A stretch of DNA of 19,839 nt from JBFXDI01 sp050181295 (GTDB lineage Bacteria; Pseudomonadota; Alphaproteobacteria; Rhizobiales; Aestuariivirgaceae), in the NCBI GenBank assembly GCA_050181295.1, contig JBFXDI010000074.1, positions 1 to 19,839 of the forward strand. Reading direction: 5' to 3'. Shown here one piece after another: positions 7,788 to 14,655 of the stretch. How positions within the stretch are numbered: position 1 is the first letter of the stretch; every line of letters starts with the position of its first letter. The translations under genes and the position numbers were made by a program. The notes beneath the pieces are model-generated. The model worked only from the letters and a program-made list of their open reading frames with translations. It ran no database searches and was not told the origin of the DNA.

Positions 7788-9097
7788 GTGTGCGCCGGCC
7801 TGACGAGAATTTCGATCCGGCGGTTCTCCGCCGCTTCCGGATCGGAAGGGAGCTTCAGCGCTCGGTCCGCGTGACCCTCGATCCGCTCCACGCGCTTCTC
7901 GTCGATCCCGCCGCGAACGAGCATGTAGTAGGCCATGTGGGCGCGGGCGGCCGACAGACGCCAGTTGTCGTAGGTCTCGGACCGGAACGGCCTGCCATCG
8001 GTGTGGCCGCGAATGATGATGGTGCCAGTACGTTCGTTGAGCGCCTTGGCCACTTTCTCCATGAACCGCACGAGCTCCGCGCGGGGCTTCGCGGAGGCAA
8101 TATCGAACATCCCGAAACTCGATGTGTCCGTGAGGCTCAGGAGCACGCCCTCATCGGTCGTCTTGACATCGACCAGGGGCGCATGACCGGGACCCGCCTC
8201 GCCTGCCGCCTTCTCGACCGCGCTCTTGAGGCTCGCCGCCTCCTTCTCCGCGGTCTCGGCGACCTTGGCGGTGCGGCCGGTCGCGGCAGCCGGCTGGTCG
8301 CCCTCCGCGGCCGGCTTCGCCTTGACGACCTCGGCCACCTTCTCCTGCGGGGGCGGCACCTGCGCCTTATCTGCCACCTTGCGGAGAACCTCGGCGCTCC
8401 CCTCGTGCGCCTTTTCAGACGTTTCGACGGACTTCGGCATCTCACGCGCGGCGCCGGTCGCGGCAGCGATCTCGGCGGAGAGCTCCTTCGCCGTCGGATC
8501 GGGCGACTGCGGCCTGCTCACAGGGTTTTCCGCTTCGGTGACCGTGCTCCAGGTCGCGGGATCGAAGGGATCGACATAGCCCTCGCCACCCCTGAGGCCC
8601 GGGCGACCGCTCTGCTCCGCGAGGACACCCGTCTTCTTCTGGTCCGTGTCCGAGCCCGCACCCGCCTCCTTCGCAAGCTGGGCCAGAACAACGTAGGGGT
8701 CCTGGAACAGCGACTGCTCGGTGTGCTCCACCTTCTTGGCCTCGAGCGGAAGACCCTCCGCCTTCTCCTGCTCCGACTTTCCGGAGGCCTGCTCGGGCGT
8801 GCCGGACGTCTTCTGCTTGACCGGCCCCTCGGTCCCGGTGTCCAGATCCTGCAGGCCCTTGGTGTTGGTGCGGGTGTCGACGAGCTTCACGGGATTGAAA
8901 TAGCTCGCGACCTGCGAGCGGGTGGCCTCGTTGGCGGCATTGATCAGCCACATGACGAGAAAGAACGCCATCATGGCCGTCATGAAGTCGGCATAGGCGA
9001 TCTTCCACACGCCGCCCTTCGGCGCAGCGAGATCATCGCTCGAACGGCGGCGGATGATGACGAGCTCTTTCGGCGGCCCTTCCGCCGCGGCGTTCAT
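7784..9097 (-). CDS. motB: Flagellar stator protein MotB
   Basis: MotB forms the proton-driven stator with MotA and anchors it to peptidoglycan. The 437-residue protein has a single N-terminal membrane segment (KIAYADFMTAMMAFFLVMWL). D37 is at the position of the proton-binding aspartate (E. coli D32). A long periplasmic linker rich in K, E, A and P spans about 60-310. The C-terminal OmpA-type domain carries GHTDG at 364-368 and NWRLSAARA at 378-386. The linker makes it much longer than E. coli MotB, as is usual where MotC is present. The ATG at 9097 overlaps the preceding stop (ATGA) and lies just before MNAAAEGPPKE. No motA is in the window; in rhizobia it is encoded elsewhere in the cluster. 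Confidence 0.95.
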   Translation of the reverse strand: MNAAAEGPPKELVIIRRRSSDDLAAPKGGVWKIAYADFMTAMMAFFLVMWLINAANEATRSQVASYFNPVKLVDTRTNTKGLQDLDTGTEGPVKQKTSGTPEQASGKSEQEKAEGLPLEAKKVEHTEQSLFQDPYVVLAQLAKEAGAGSDTDQKKTGVLAEQSGRPGLRGGEGYVDPFDPATWSTVTEAENPVSRPQSPDPTAKELSAEIAAATGAAREMPKSVETSEKAHEGSAEVLRKVADKAQVPPPQEKVAEVVKAKPAAEGDQPAAATGRTAKVAETAEKEAASLKSAVEKAAGEAGPGHAPLVDVKTTDEGVLLSLTDTSSFGMFDIASAKPRAELVRFMEKVAKALNERTGTIIIRGHTDGRPFRSETYDNWRLSAARAHMAYYMLVRGGIDEKRVERIEGHADRALKLPSDPEAAENRRIEILVRPAHT

Positions 9098-9702
9098 GCG
9101 GTGAGTTCCTCGATGCGGTCGCGCCACTCGGCGAGCCGGGTCTCGATCACCGTGCGATCGGCCTCGACCTCCAGCTCGCCGCCGGGGGCGGGAACGTATT
9201 CCACCCCCGCGTGTCCAGCGAGCCGCGCGCGCAGCGCCGCAAGCAAATCCTCCGGGCCGGCGATGCGCAGATGCGAGGCGCGGCCCTTCGCGATGAGCTC
9301 TTCCAGAAGGCGTGCGAGATCCTCGACCACGCGTTCCCTGACAACCTCCACCAGGAAGGGTTTCAGGACCTGCGACACGGCTCCGGAAAGCGTGGTCTGG
9401 AGCGTCGTGAAGGAGTCTCCGATCCGCGCCGTGATCGCATCCGACTGATGAGCGGTCCATTTCTCGCGCTCGGCCGCGAGCTGCTCGTCAAACTGCCGGC
9501 GGTGCTCGCCGAGCGCCCGCTCGTATTCCGCGCGCGCCACCGCGAAGGCTTCCTGCCGGCCGTGCTCGTAAGCCTCCTCGAACAGGCTTTCCGGCGGCTG
9601 GACCGGAGCCACGAGGGCGATGGGAACCGGCGGCTTGGAGGACGGCGCGCGGCCGTCCGGCCAAAGCTCGTCGAGACAGCGCGCCAGAGGAATCGTCGTC
9701 AT
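9094..9702 (-). CDS. FliH-like flagellar assembly protein (candidate)
   Basis: I suggest a FliH-type regulator of the export ATPase FliI, based on architecture and position rather than a close match. The 202-residue product has a short N-terminal segment and a P-rich stretch (19-38). A charged coiled coil follows at about 41-85, with repeating E/R/Q and small residues as in FliH/HrpE (AYEHGRQEAFAVARAEYERA). The C-terminal half contains VSQVLKPFLVEVVRERVVED and ends in GELEVEADRTVIETRLAEW, resembling the end of FliH, where an acidic-tryptophan helix follows a short beta strand. There is no signal peptide or membrane segment. It overlaps fliF (ATGA at 9702) and motB (ATGA at 9097). A GTG at 9726 could start eight codons earlier but lies inside fliF. 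FliH is not otherwise seen in the window. Confidence 0.68.
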   Translation of the reverse strand: MTTIPLARCLDELWPDGRAPSSKPPVPIALVAPVQPPESLFEEAYEHGRQEAFAVARAEYERALGEHRRQFDEQLAAEREKWTAHQSDAITARIGDSFTTLQTTLSGAVSQVLKPFLVEVVRERVVEDLARLLEELIAKGRASHLRIAGPEDLLAALRARLAGHAGVEYVPAPGGELEVEADRTVIETRLAEWRDRIEELTA

Positions 9703-11339
9703 GACGCCTTGGCCTGGCGGATCCACTGCTTGAGGATGGCGGCTGCCTGCTCGGAGTCGAACTCGACCATCTGCTCGAGCTTCTTCTGCGGCAGGCGGCG
9801 CATCTTGGACTTGAGATCCGTGATCAGACTCTCATCGCCTTCCGCACCGGCGACAAGCGCATGGGCGCCCGCCGCCGAGGCCGCGTTTCCGCCGATCCTC
9901 GCCTGTACGCGCTGTCCGGTCGCGGCATTCTCCTCGCGGCGCTCCAGAATGGCGCGCATCGCGGGCTTGAGCCCGAACCAGATCACCAGCACCGCGACGA
10001 TCAGGATGGTGAGTGCGTTGATGATGCTTCCGAACTGGGCGATGAGCTGATCCAGAATACCCAACGACGGCACCGGCTCCATGGGCTGGCCATCGCTGAA
10101 GAAGTCGACGGCCGTGACCTTGACGCGGTCACCGCGCGCGGCATCCGCGCCGGCGGCCGAGGCGACCAGCTGCTCGATCTCGCCGAGCTGCGTCGTCACC
10201 TGCTCGGGCTTGGCATCCTTGCCCAGCGTTTCGAGCAGCCGCGAGCGGTTGATGACGACGGCCACAGACAGCGCCTCGACGCCGTAGCCATCGCTCACCG
10301 TCGAAATCGTCTTGGAGTTGAACTCGTAGTTGGTCTGCTCCTCGCGGCGGTCGCTTTCCTCGTTCGACTGGTTGCCGCTTCCTTCGTTGCCTGCCGGCTG
10401 GGGAAGGGTCTGCTGGACGCTCACGGCCTGCTTCGAGCTCGTGTTCTGCGTGGTCGACTTGTCGCGAACACTGCGTACCGAGCGTTCGACCCGCGATTCC
10501 GGATCGATGATCGTCTCGCTGACCTGCTTCTTGTCGGTGTTGAGGCGAGCGGCCACGCTCACCTGGAAATTGCCGAGTCCCAGATAGGGGGTGAGCGTGC
10601 GGCGGATACTGTCCTGGATCTCGGAACTCACCGATTTCTCGAGCCCGACGAGGCGGCCCGAAGTTGCGCTCGCGGCATCATCGCCCGAGGCAAGCAGCGT
10701 CCCGTCGGTGGAGAGCACCGTCACCTGATCGATGCCGAGGCCGGGCACGGCGGATTTCACCAGATGACGGATGGCCTGCGCGGAGGCGAACTGGTCGACG
10801 CCGTCGGTGCGGATGACGACGGAGGCCGATGGCGGCTGCTGGGAGCGGCGAAAGGAGCCGGGATCGGGCATGACGATGTGGACGCGGGCCGCCTTCACGC
10901 CCTTGATCGACTGGATGGTGCGCGCGATCTCGCCCTCGAGCACACGCACGCGCGTCACCTCCTGCATGAAGGAGGTAAGCCCGAGCGAGCCCAGGTTGTC
11001 GAAGAGCTCGTAACCGGCGCTGGAAGACCGCGGCAGCCCCTTCTCCGCCAGCAGCATGCGGGCGCGAGCCGTCTGGCCGAAGCGCACGAGCACCGCCTTG
11101 CCATCGGCGCTCACGTCGAACGGGATGCCCGCTTCCGTCAGCGCACCGCCGATACGGCCGACATCGTCGCCGGAAAGGCCGGTGTAGAGGGTTTCGAGAT
11201 CGGGACGGCTCAGGTACCAGGCGCCGAGTCCCACCACCGTGAAGACCGTCATGCCGACGATCGCCAGCGCTGCAAGCCGTCGTGGTCCGAGGTCCAGAAG
11301 GCTCGACCAAAGCCTTTCCGCCTGCTCGCGATAATCCAT
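9699..11339 (-). CDS. fliF: Flagellar MS-ring protein FliF
   Basis: FliF builds the MS ring in the inner membrane, the platform for rotor and export gate. The 546-residue product has a first membrane segment at about 21-43 (RRLAALAIVGMTVFTVVGLGAW). Ring-building domains follow (LSGDDVGRIGGALTEAGIPF; LEGEIARTIQSIKGVKAARVHIVMP), then a variable periplasmic part with many Q, N, S and E. A second membrane segment lies near 436-456 (INALTILIVAVLVIWFGL). The cytoplasmic tail (KKLEQMVEFDSEQAAAILKQ) matches the FliG-binding end. The ATG at 11339 follows AGGGG by 6 bases; earlier in-frame codons give no FliF-like sequence. It is the first gene of the fliF-fliH-like-motB-motC-fliK-transglycosylase unit, with about 180 non-coding bases upstream. 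Confidence 0.96.
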   Translation of the reverse strand: MDYREQAERLWSSLLDLGPRRLAALAIVGMTVFTVVGLGAWYLSRPDLETLYTGLSGDDVGRIGGALTEAGIPFDVSADGKAVLVRFGQTARARMLLAEKGLPRSSSAGYELFDNLGSLGLTSFMQEVTRVRVLEGEIARTIQSIKGVKAARVHIVMPDPGSFRRSQQPPSASVVIRTDGVDQFASAQAIRHLVKSAVPGLGIDQVTVLSTDGTLLASGDDAASATSGRLVGLEKSVSSEIQDSIRRTLTPYLGLGNFQVSVAARLNTDKKQVSETIIDPESRVERSVRSVRDKSTTQNTSSKQAVSVQQTLPQPAGNEGSGNQSNEESDRREEQTNYEFNSKTISTVSDGYGVEALSVAVVINRSRLLETLGKDAKPEQVTTQLGEIEQLVASAAGADAARGDRVKVTAVDFFSDGQPMEPVPSLGILDQLIAQFGSIINALTILIVAVLVIWFGLKPAMRAILERREENAATGQRVQARIGGNAASAAGAHALVAGAEGDESLITDLKSKMRRLPQKKLEQMVEFDSEQAAAILKQWIRQAKAS

Positions 11340-11389
11340 TGCAGCCCCTGTACAACCGGCGGGAGCGCACGAACGGACGTCGTCCGGCG

Positions 11390-11401
11390 CCTTGGACCAA
11401 G
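11390..11401 (-). promoter_or_regulatory. Palindrome upstream of fliF, candidate operator
   Basis: On the minus strand this reads CTTGGTCCAAGG, a perfect 11-base palindrome around one central base plus one G. It ends 50 bases before the fliF ATG. The same sequence, differing only at the central A/T, lies upstream of the flagellin gene at 12524-12536, and the two bases two and three positions before it (AA) are also shared. FtcR is reported to bind upstream of fliF in Brucella, so FtcR binding is a reasonable but untested guess. Confidence 0.4.
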
Positions 11402-11455
11402 ATTGTGGTGGGGCAAGCTTGCCTGAAGCCTGCGGGACCGGCAGGCTCAACGAGA

Positions 11456-11479
11456 ATGGCCGGGGCGGACCCCGGCCAT
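11456..11479 (-). terminator. Strong hairpin, probable flagellin terminator
   Basis: A perfect 10-base-pair stem (ATGGCCGGGG pairing with CCCCGGCCAT) closes a four-base loop. On the minus strand TCTCGTT follows. It lies about 43 bases after the flagellin stop. The stem is very GC-rich and the T content after it is modest, which is common in high-GC genomes. Confidence 0.6.
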
Positions 11480-11500
11480 CGGAAGCATCAGTGGAGAAGC

Positions 11501-11516
11501 CGGGGCAAAAGCCCCG
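11501..11516 (-). terminator. Hairpin just after the flagellin stop
   Basis: CGGGGC and GCCCCG form a six-pair stem with a four-base loop (TTTT on the minus strand), six bases after the flagellin stop codon. No T-run follows. It may protect the 3' end of the mRNA or act with the stronger hairpin 22 bases further on. Confidence 0.45.
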
Positions 11517-11522
11517 AAATCA

Positions 11523-12446
11523 TTAGCGGAACAGCGAGAGAATATTCTGGCCGTTCGAGTTGGCGATCGACAGCGCCTGGATGCCGAGCTGCTGCTGCAC
11601 CTGAAGGGCGGACAGCTTGGTCGACTCCTCGTTCATGTCGGCGTCGACGAGCTGGCCCACGCCGCGGTCGATGGCGTCCATGAGCGACGACACGAAGTCC
11701 TTCTGCATGTCGATGCGCTTCTTGGCGGCGCCAAGGTCGGAAGCCGACGTCGTCATCGAGTTGATGACGCCCTGGACGGTGCCGATGATCTGCTCGAGGT
11801 CCTCAAGGTCGTCAGCGGAGTCCGTCAGGGCCGAGATGTCGAGCGTCAGGACCGAATAGTCCACGCTGCCGTTGGTGGTCGTGCTCTCGGTGTCGAGAAG
11901 GCCCGACTGGTCGTTGGAGTCGATGAGCTTGCTCGAGTCGACGTCGATCGAGATGGTGCCGATCGAGACGGTCGCGCCCGACCGGGTGAAGGACGAGACG
12001 ATCGTCTTCGTGGCGTTGTAGGTCGCGGCGGAGGAATCGACCGAGAGCCAGTTCTCGCCCGAGAAGGTGGCGGCGTCCGCCATGCCCTGGAGCTGAGCCT
12101 GGAACTGCGTGACCTCGGCCTGGATCTTGGCGCGGTCCACACCCGGCTGGCGGGCGGCGACGAGGCGGTCCTTGATCTCGGCCACGACCTTGATCGCCTT
12201 GTCCATGGCGGTATAGGCGACGTCGATGGTGGCGGCGCCGAGGCCGAGCGCGTCCTGAACGGTGGACAGCGCCGAGTTGTCGGAACGCATGGTGGTGGCG
12301 ATCGACCAGTAAGCGGCGTTGTCGGTCGCGGTGGCGACGCGGAAACCGGTCGAGATGCGACCCTGGGTGGTCTCGAGCGCCTTGTTGGTCGCGGTAAGCG
12401 TCTGCAGCGCCGTCATGGCGGCAGAGTTGGTGAGCAGGCTGGCCAT
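11523..12446 (-). CDS. Flagellin
   Basis: This is the filament subunit, exported through the flagellar type III system. The 307-residue protein has the conserved N-terminal D0/D1 part (MASLLTNSAAMTALQTL; NAAYWSIATTMRSDN at 43-57; VQDALGLGAA) and C-terminal part (DLGAAKKRIDMQKDFV; QLVDADMNEESTKLSALQ; ending QNILSLFR). A short, serine/threonine/aspartate-rich variable region lies at about 140-215. These sequences are typical of rhizobial flagellins, several of which are near this length. An AGGGGA sequence lies 8 bases before the ATG at 12446. It stands alone between a control region and terminator-like hairpins, so it is probably its own transcription unit. Only one flagellin copy is visible; rhizobia often carry more elsewhere. 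I leave the symbol blank because flaA/fliC naming cannot be decided. Confidence 0.96.
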   Translation of the reverse strand: MASLLTNSAAMTALQTLTATNKALETTQGRISTGFRVATATDNAAYWSIATTMRSDNSALSTVQDALGLGAATIDVAYTAMDKAIKVVAEIKDRLVAARQPGVDRAKIQAEVTQFQAQLQGMADAATFSGENWLSVDSSAATYNATKTIVSSFTRSGATVSIGTISIDVDSSKLIDSNDQSGLLDTESTTTNGSVDYSVLTLDISALTDSADDLEDLEQIIGTVQGVINSMTTSASDLGAAKKRIDMQKDFVSSLMDAIDRGVGQLVDADMNEESTKLSALQVQQQLGIQALSIANSNGQNILSLFR

Positions 12447-12484
12447 CTGGGATGTCCCCTATCCTCGGAAGTCACTGACGTGTC

Positions 12485-12505
12485 ATGTCGGCCCCAACCC
12501 GACAT
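12485..12505 (-). promoter_or_regulatory. Stem-loop in probable flagellin 5' leader
   Basis: ATGTCGG and CCGACAT form a perfect seven-pair stem with a seven-base loop, ending 38 bases before the flagellin start. If transcription begins upstream, this is part of the untranslated leader. FlbT binds the flagellin leader RNA in Caulobacter, and its partner gene flaF is in this window, so a post-transcriptional role is possible but not shown. Confidence 0.4.
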
Positions 12506-12523
12506 GGCAGAGCGGCTTCATGC

Positions 12524-12536
12524 CCTTGGTCCAAGG
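12524..12536 (-). promoter_or_regulatory. Palindrome upstream of flagellin gene, candidate operator
   Basis: CCTTGG and CCAAGG are perfect inverted repeats around one central base. On the minus strand the core CTTGGACCAAGG matches the element upstream of fliF at 11 of 12 positions; the difference is the central base. It ends 77 bases before the flagellin ATG. It could be a protein-binding site or, if transcribed, a small leader hairpin. Confidence 0.4.
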
Positions 12537-12582
12537 TTCTCCCCCCGCGAACCAACCTGCCATGATCGGAAGTCTTAGAACT

Positions 12583-12643
12583 GAAAGCTTAGGGTTCGAT
12601 TAATCGTCGGCCGCAACGAGAATGCGGTTAACGAAAGCTTAGG
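12583..12643 (-). repeat. Eleven-base direct repeat in flagellin control region
   Basis: GAAAGCTTAGG occurs at 12583-12593 and again at 12633-12643, exactly 50 bases apart. A degenerate third copy, GAAGTCTTAG, lies at 12569-12578. A spacing of 50 bases is close to five helical turns, putting the copies on about the same face of the DNA. OmpR-family regulators such as FtcR often bind direct repeats, so these are candidate activator sites. Chance recurrence in AT-richer DNA is less unlikely than in coding sequence. Confidence 0.45.
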
Positions 12644-12682
12644 ACCATCGATCCGCATGCCGGCCGTGGCATTCGTCAACGA

Positions 12683-13459
12683 TCATGAGAAGGAACGCAC
12701 GAGCCCGCCGATCAGCAGATTCCAGCCGTCGATCAGCACGAAGAACAGGATCTTGAAGGGCAGAGAGATGGCCGTGGGAGGGAGCATCATCATGCCCATG
12801 GACATGGTGAGCGTGGCCACGATCAGGTCGATCACGAGGAACGGCAGCACGATCAGGAATCCGATCTCGAAACCGCGCCGAAGCTCGGAGATCATGAAGG
12901 CCGGAATGAGAATGCGAAGCTCCACCGCCTGCGTAGCCGGCGGCTGGGTCTGGGCATCAGGCACCGGCTGCTGCTGTTGCGGCGGGCGGTCCTGCGCGCC
13001 GTCCGCCAGCTCCTGGAAGAGCCGCAGGTCCTTGTCGCGCACATGCCGGACCATGAAGTCGCGGAACGGGCCGGTGATCCGCTCGTAGGCCTCGTCTTCC
13101 GTGATCTGGTTCGCAATCAGCGGGCGAAGCCCATCCTGCCAGGCGCGATCGAAGGTCGGGCCCATGACATAGAAGGTCATAAAGAGGGAGAGGCTGATGA
13201 GGATGAGGTTCGCCGGCGTCGTCTGAAGGCCGAGACCCGCGCGCAGGAAGGACAAGGCCACGACGAAGCGGGTAAAGCTCGTGACCATGATGAGGAGGCC
13301 AGGCGCCACCGACAGCACGGTGAGGAGCGCCACGAACTGGACGATGCGGCCGGTGGCCGTCGCGTCGCCCGGCGGGATGAGCGTGTTGAGGTCGGGCACC
13401 TGGGCGCTCGCCGCGCCAGCGGAGAGAAGCAGCAGGAGGCCCGCAAGGAGGAGGCGCAT
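12683..13459 (-). CDS. fliP: Flagellar export gate protein FliP
   Basis: FliP is a core subunit of the FliP-FliQ-FliR export gate in the inner membrane. The 258-residue protein has a cleavable signal peptide (MRLLLAGLLLLLSAGAASAQ). Hydrophobic segments follow at about 39-60, 83-103, 196-222 and 233-255. FliP signatures include VTSFTRFVVALSFLR, GLQTTPAN and PAFMISELRRGFEIGFLIVLPFLVIDL. The loop before the last motif carries a proline/glutamine-rich stretch (about 155-177). The ATG at 13459 overlaps the fliL stop as TGATG. It is the last gene of the flgB-to-fliP operon. Confidence 0.96.
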   Translation of the reverse strand: MRLLLAGLLLLLSAGAASAQVPDLNTLIPPGDATATGRIVQFVALLTVLSVAPGLLIMVTSFTRFVVALSFLRAGLGLQTTPANLILISLSLFMTFYVMGPTFDRAWQDGLRPLIANQITEDEAYERITGPFRDFMVRHVRDKDLRLFQELADGAQDRPPQQQQPVPDAQTQPPATQAVELRILIPAFMISELRRGFEIGFLIVLPFLVIDLIVATLTMSMGMMMLPPTAISLPFKILFFVLIDGWNLLIGGLVRSFS

Positions 13460-13956
13460 CACTCGACCGCGAGCGTCTGGATGATGAACTCGCGCACGCG
13501 CCCGCCCGAGCGGATGGACGCGCGCTCGTTCAGATCGTCGCGCAGATGAAGAAGCCCGCTCGCGCCTTCGAGCTGCGGCAGCGTCACGGTGCGGACGTAG
13601 GCAAGCGTGTCCTCGGCGATCTGCGCCGCAACGACGTCGGCGTCCTCCGGAAGCTCGTCCTGGAAGACGATGGACGCCTCGATGCGCACCCAGGTCTTGG
13701 AACTCGCGAGGCTCGTGATGATCGGCGGCAGCGCCTTGAGCTTCATGCCCGCCGTGTAGGCCGGATCGGCCGTGGCCTTCTGGGTCGCCGCCCGCTGCTT
13801 GGCGGCCTCGTCGACCTTGCTGTAGAGCTGAAGCCCAATGCCCGCGCCCGCGCCACCGGCAAGCAGCGTGAGCACGGTCAGCGCGGCAGCCGTCAAGACG
13901 AGGGAGCCGGACTTCGCCTCCGGCGGAGCGGCTTCCGCTTTGGCTTCCTCGGCCAT
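13459..13956 (-). CDS. fliL: Flagellar basal body-associated protein FliL
   Basis: FliL is a single-pass inner-membrane protein that associates with and stabilises the stator around the basal body. The 165-residue product has a short cytoplasmic N terminus, a membrane segment at about 19-45 (LVLTAAALTVLTLLAGGAGAGIGL) and a periplasmic domain. That domain contains LKALPPIITSLASSKTWVRIEASIVF and ends VREFIIQTLAVE, both typical of the family. The gene starts 3 bases after flgH and overlaps fliP, matching the usual rhizobial order flgH-fliL-fliP. Confidence 0.93.
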   Translation of the reverse strand: MAEEAKAEAAPPEAKSGSLVLTAAALTVLTLLAGGAGAGIGLQLYSKVDEAAKQRAATQKATADPAYTAGMKLKALPPIITSLASSKTWVRIEASIVFQDELPEDADVVAAQIAEDTLAYVRTVTLPQLEGASGLLHLRDDLNERASIRSGGRVREFIIQTLAVE

Positions 13957-13959
13957 GGA

Positions 13960-14655
13960 TCAGAAGGGCGTGAAGATGTCGAAGAGCTGCTGGCCCCAGG
14001 CCGGCTGCTGAACCTCGGAGATACGCCCGCGGCCTCCATAGGAGATGCGGGCTTCGGCGATCTTCTCGTAGGTCACGGTGTTGTCGCGCGTGATGTCCTG
14101 CGGCCGCACGATGCCCGCTATCGTCAGGACGCGGACCTCGAAGTTCACGCGCACCTCCTGCGAGCCGCTGATGAGCAGATTGCCGTTCGGCAGGATGTCT
14201 GTGACCACGGCCGCGACGGAAAGCTCGATCTTCTCGGAGCGGTCGATCGAGCCTTCGCCTTTCGATTCCGACTTGGAGTTGACGCTGGCCTCGCCCTCCG
14301 TCGGGATCTTCGCCGGCAGGAAGTCGGCCGAGATCCCGAACCCGGCCGAAAGCTTGGAATCCCGCTTGCGCTCGGAGTTGCTGTCGATCTTGGCCTTGTC
14401 GTCGATACCGATCCTGACGGTAAGCAGATCGCCCCGGCGCATGGCGCGGCGGTCGCGGAAGAGGTCGGCGCTCGTTCCCTCCCAGGAAAGAGGTCCGCCC
14501 GGCATTTCCTCGTTGTAAGCCACCTTTTCCGTGCGCGGCGGCATGAGGCCGGCGCCGACCTGCGTCAGATGCGGCTGCTGGTTGAAGTCCGCAAAGTCGG
14601 TAGCGCAGCCTCCGAGCAGGCTCGCGAGAACAAGGACGCACACACGCTTCATCAT
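13960..14655 (-). CDS. flgH: Flagellar L-ring lipoprotein FlgH
   Basis: FlgH forms the L ring in the outer membrane. The 231-residue product has a lipoprotein signal (MMKRVCVLVLASLLGGCATD) with lipobox LGGC, so C17 would be lipidated. The conserved body includes LSWEGTSADLFRDRRAMRRGDLLTVRI, a serine/lysine-rich stretch, LPNGNLLISGSQEVRVNFE and VRPQDITRDNTVTYEKIAEARISYGGRG. It ends with the aromatic tail QQLFDIFTPF. The first ATG (14655) overlaps the motE stop as ATGA; the second ATG directly after it is an alternative. Confidence 0.95.
   Translation of the reverse strand: MMKRVCVLVLASLLGGCATDFADFNQQPHLTQVGAGLMPPRTEKVAYNEEMPGGPLSWEGTSADLFRDRRAMRRGDLLTVRIGIDDKAKIDSNSERKRDSKLSAGFGISADFLPAKIPTEGEASVNSKSESKGEGSIDRSEKIELSVAAVVTDILPNGNLLISGSQEVRVNFEVRVLTIAGIVRPQDITRDNTVTYEKIAEARISYGGRGRISEVQQPAWGQQLFDIFTPF

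Larger units (their letters stand above)
11340..11522 (-). promoter_or_regulatory. Hairpin-rich region between flagellin gene and fliF
   Basis: This interval holds several short inverted repeats and no gene: CGGAC/GTCCG at 11374-11386, CTTGGACCAAG at 11391-11401, the perfect palindrome GGCAAGCTTGCC at 11412-11423, AGCCTGC/GCAGGCT at 11427-11447, the strong hairpin at 11456-11479 and another at 11501-11516. The right-hand structures probably terminate flagellin transcription and the left-hand ones probably belong to the fliF promoter and leader. No clear -35/-10 pair was found. Confidence 0.55.
12447..12682 (-). promoter_or_regulatory. Flagellin promoter and leader region
   Basis: This 236-base gap follows fliP and leads to the flagellin gene. 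It contains a direct repeat (12583-12593 and 12633-12643), a palindrome (12524-12536) and a leader stem-loop (12485-12505). A sigma-28-like pair can be drawn on the minus strand: TAAGCTTT (12591-12584) and TCCGATCA (12570-12563), each six of eight to the enteric consensus but 13 rather than 11 bases apart. This is weak support. No obvious fliP terminator is present. Confidence 0.5.

Noticed and set aside
7697..9448. Long plus-strand open frame (about 583 codons) opposite motC, motB and the FliH-like gene
   Set aside because: Low-complexity R/L/G-rich sequence mirroring codons of the real genes; no motif or sensible start context.
9861..11426. Long plus-strand open frame opposite fliF
   Set aside because: Shadow of fliF; composition biased and no domain seen.
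12563..12591. Confident sigma-28 promoter for the flagellin gene
   Set aside because: Each half matches only six of eight bases, spacing is two bases too long, and most alphaproteobacteria lack a classical FliA, so it is recorded only as a weak possibility.
12683..14641. Apparent 652-codon minus-strand protein containing FliP at its end
   Set aside because: Only the last 258 codons are FliP. The upstream extension runs through fliL and flgH in another frame, is R/G/A-rich, and FliP has its own signal peptide and overlapping start, so this is not a fusion.
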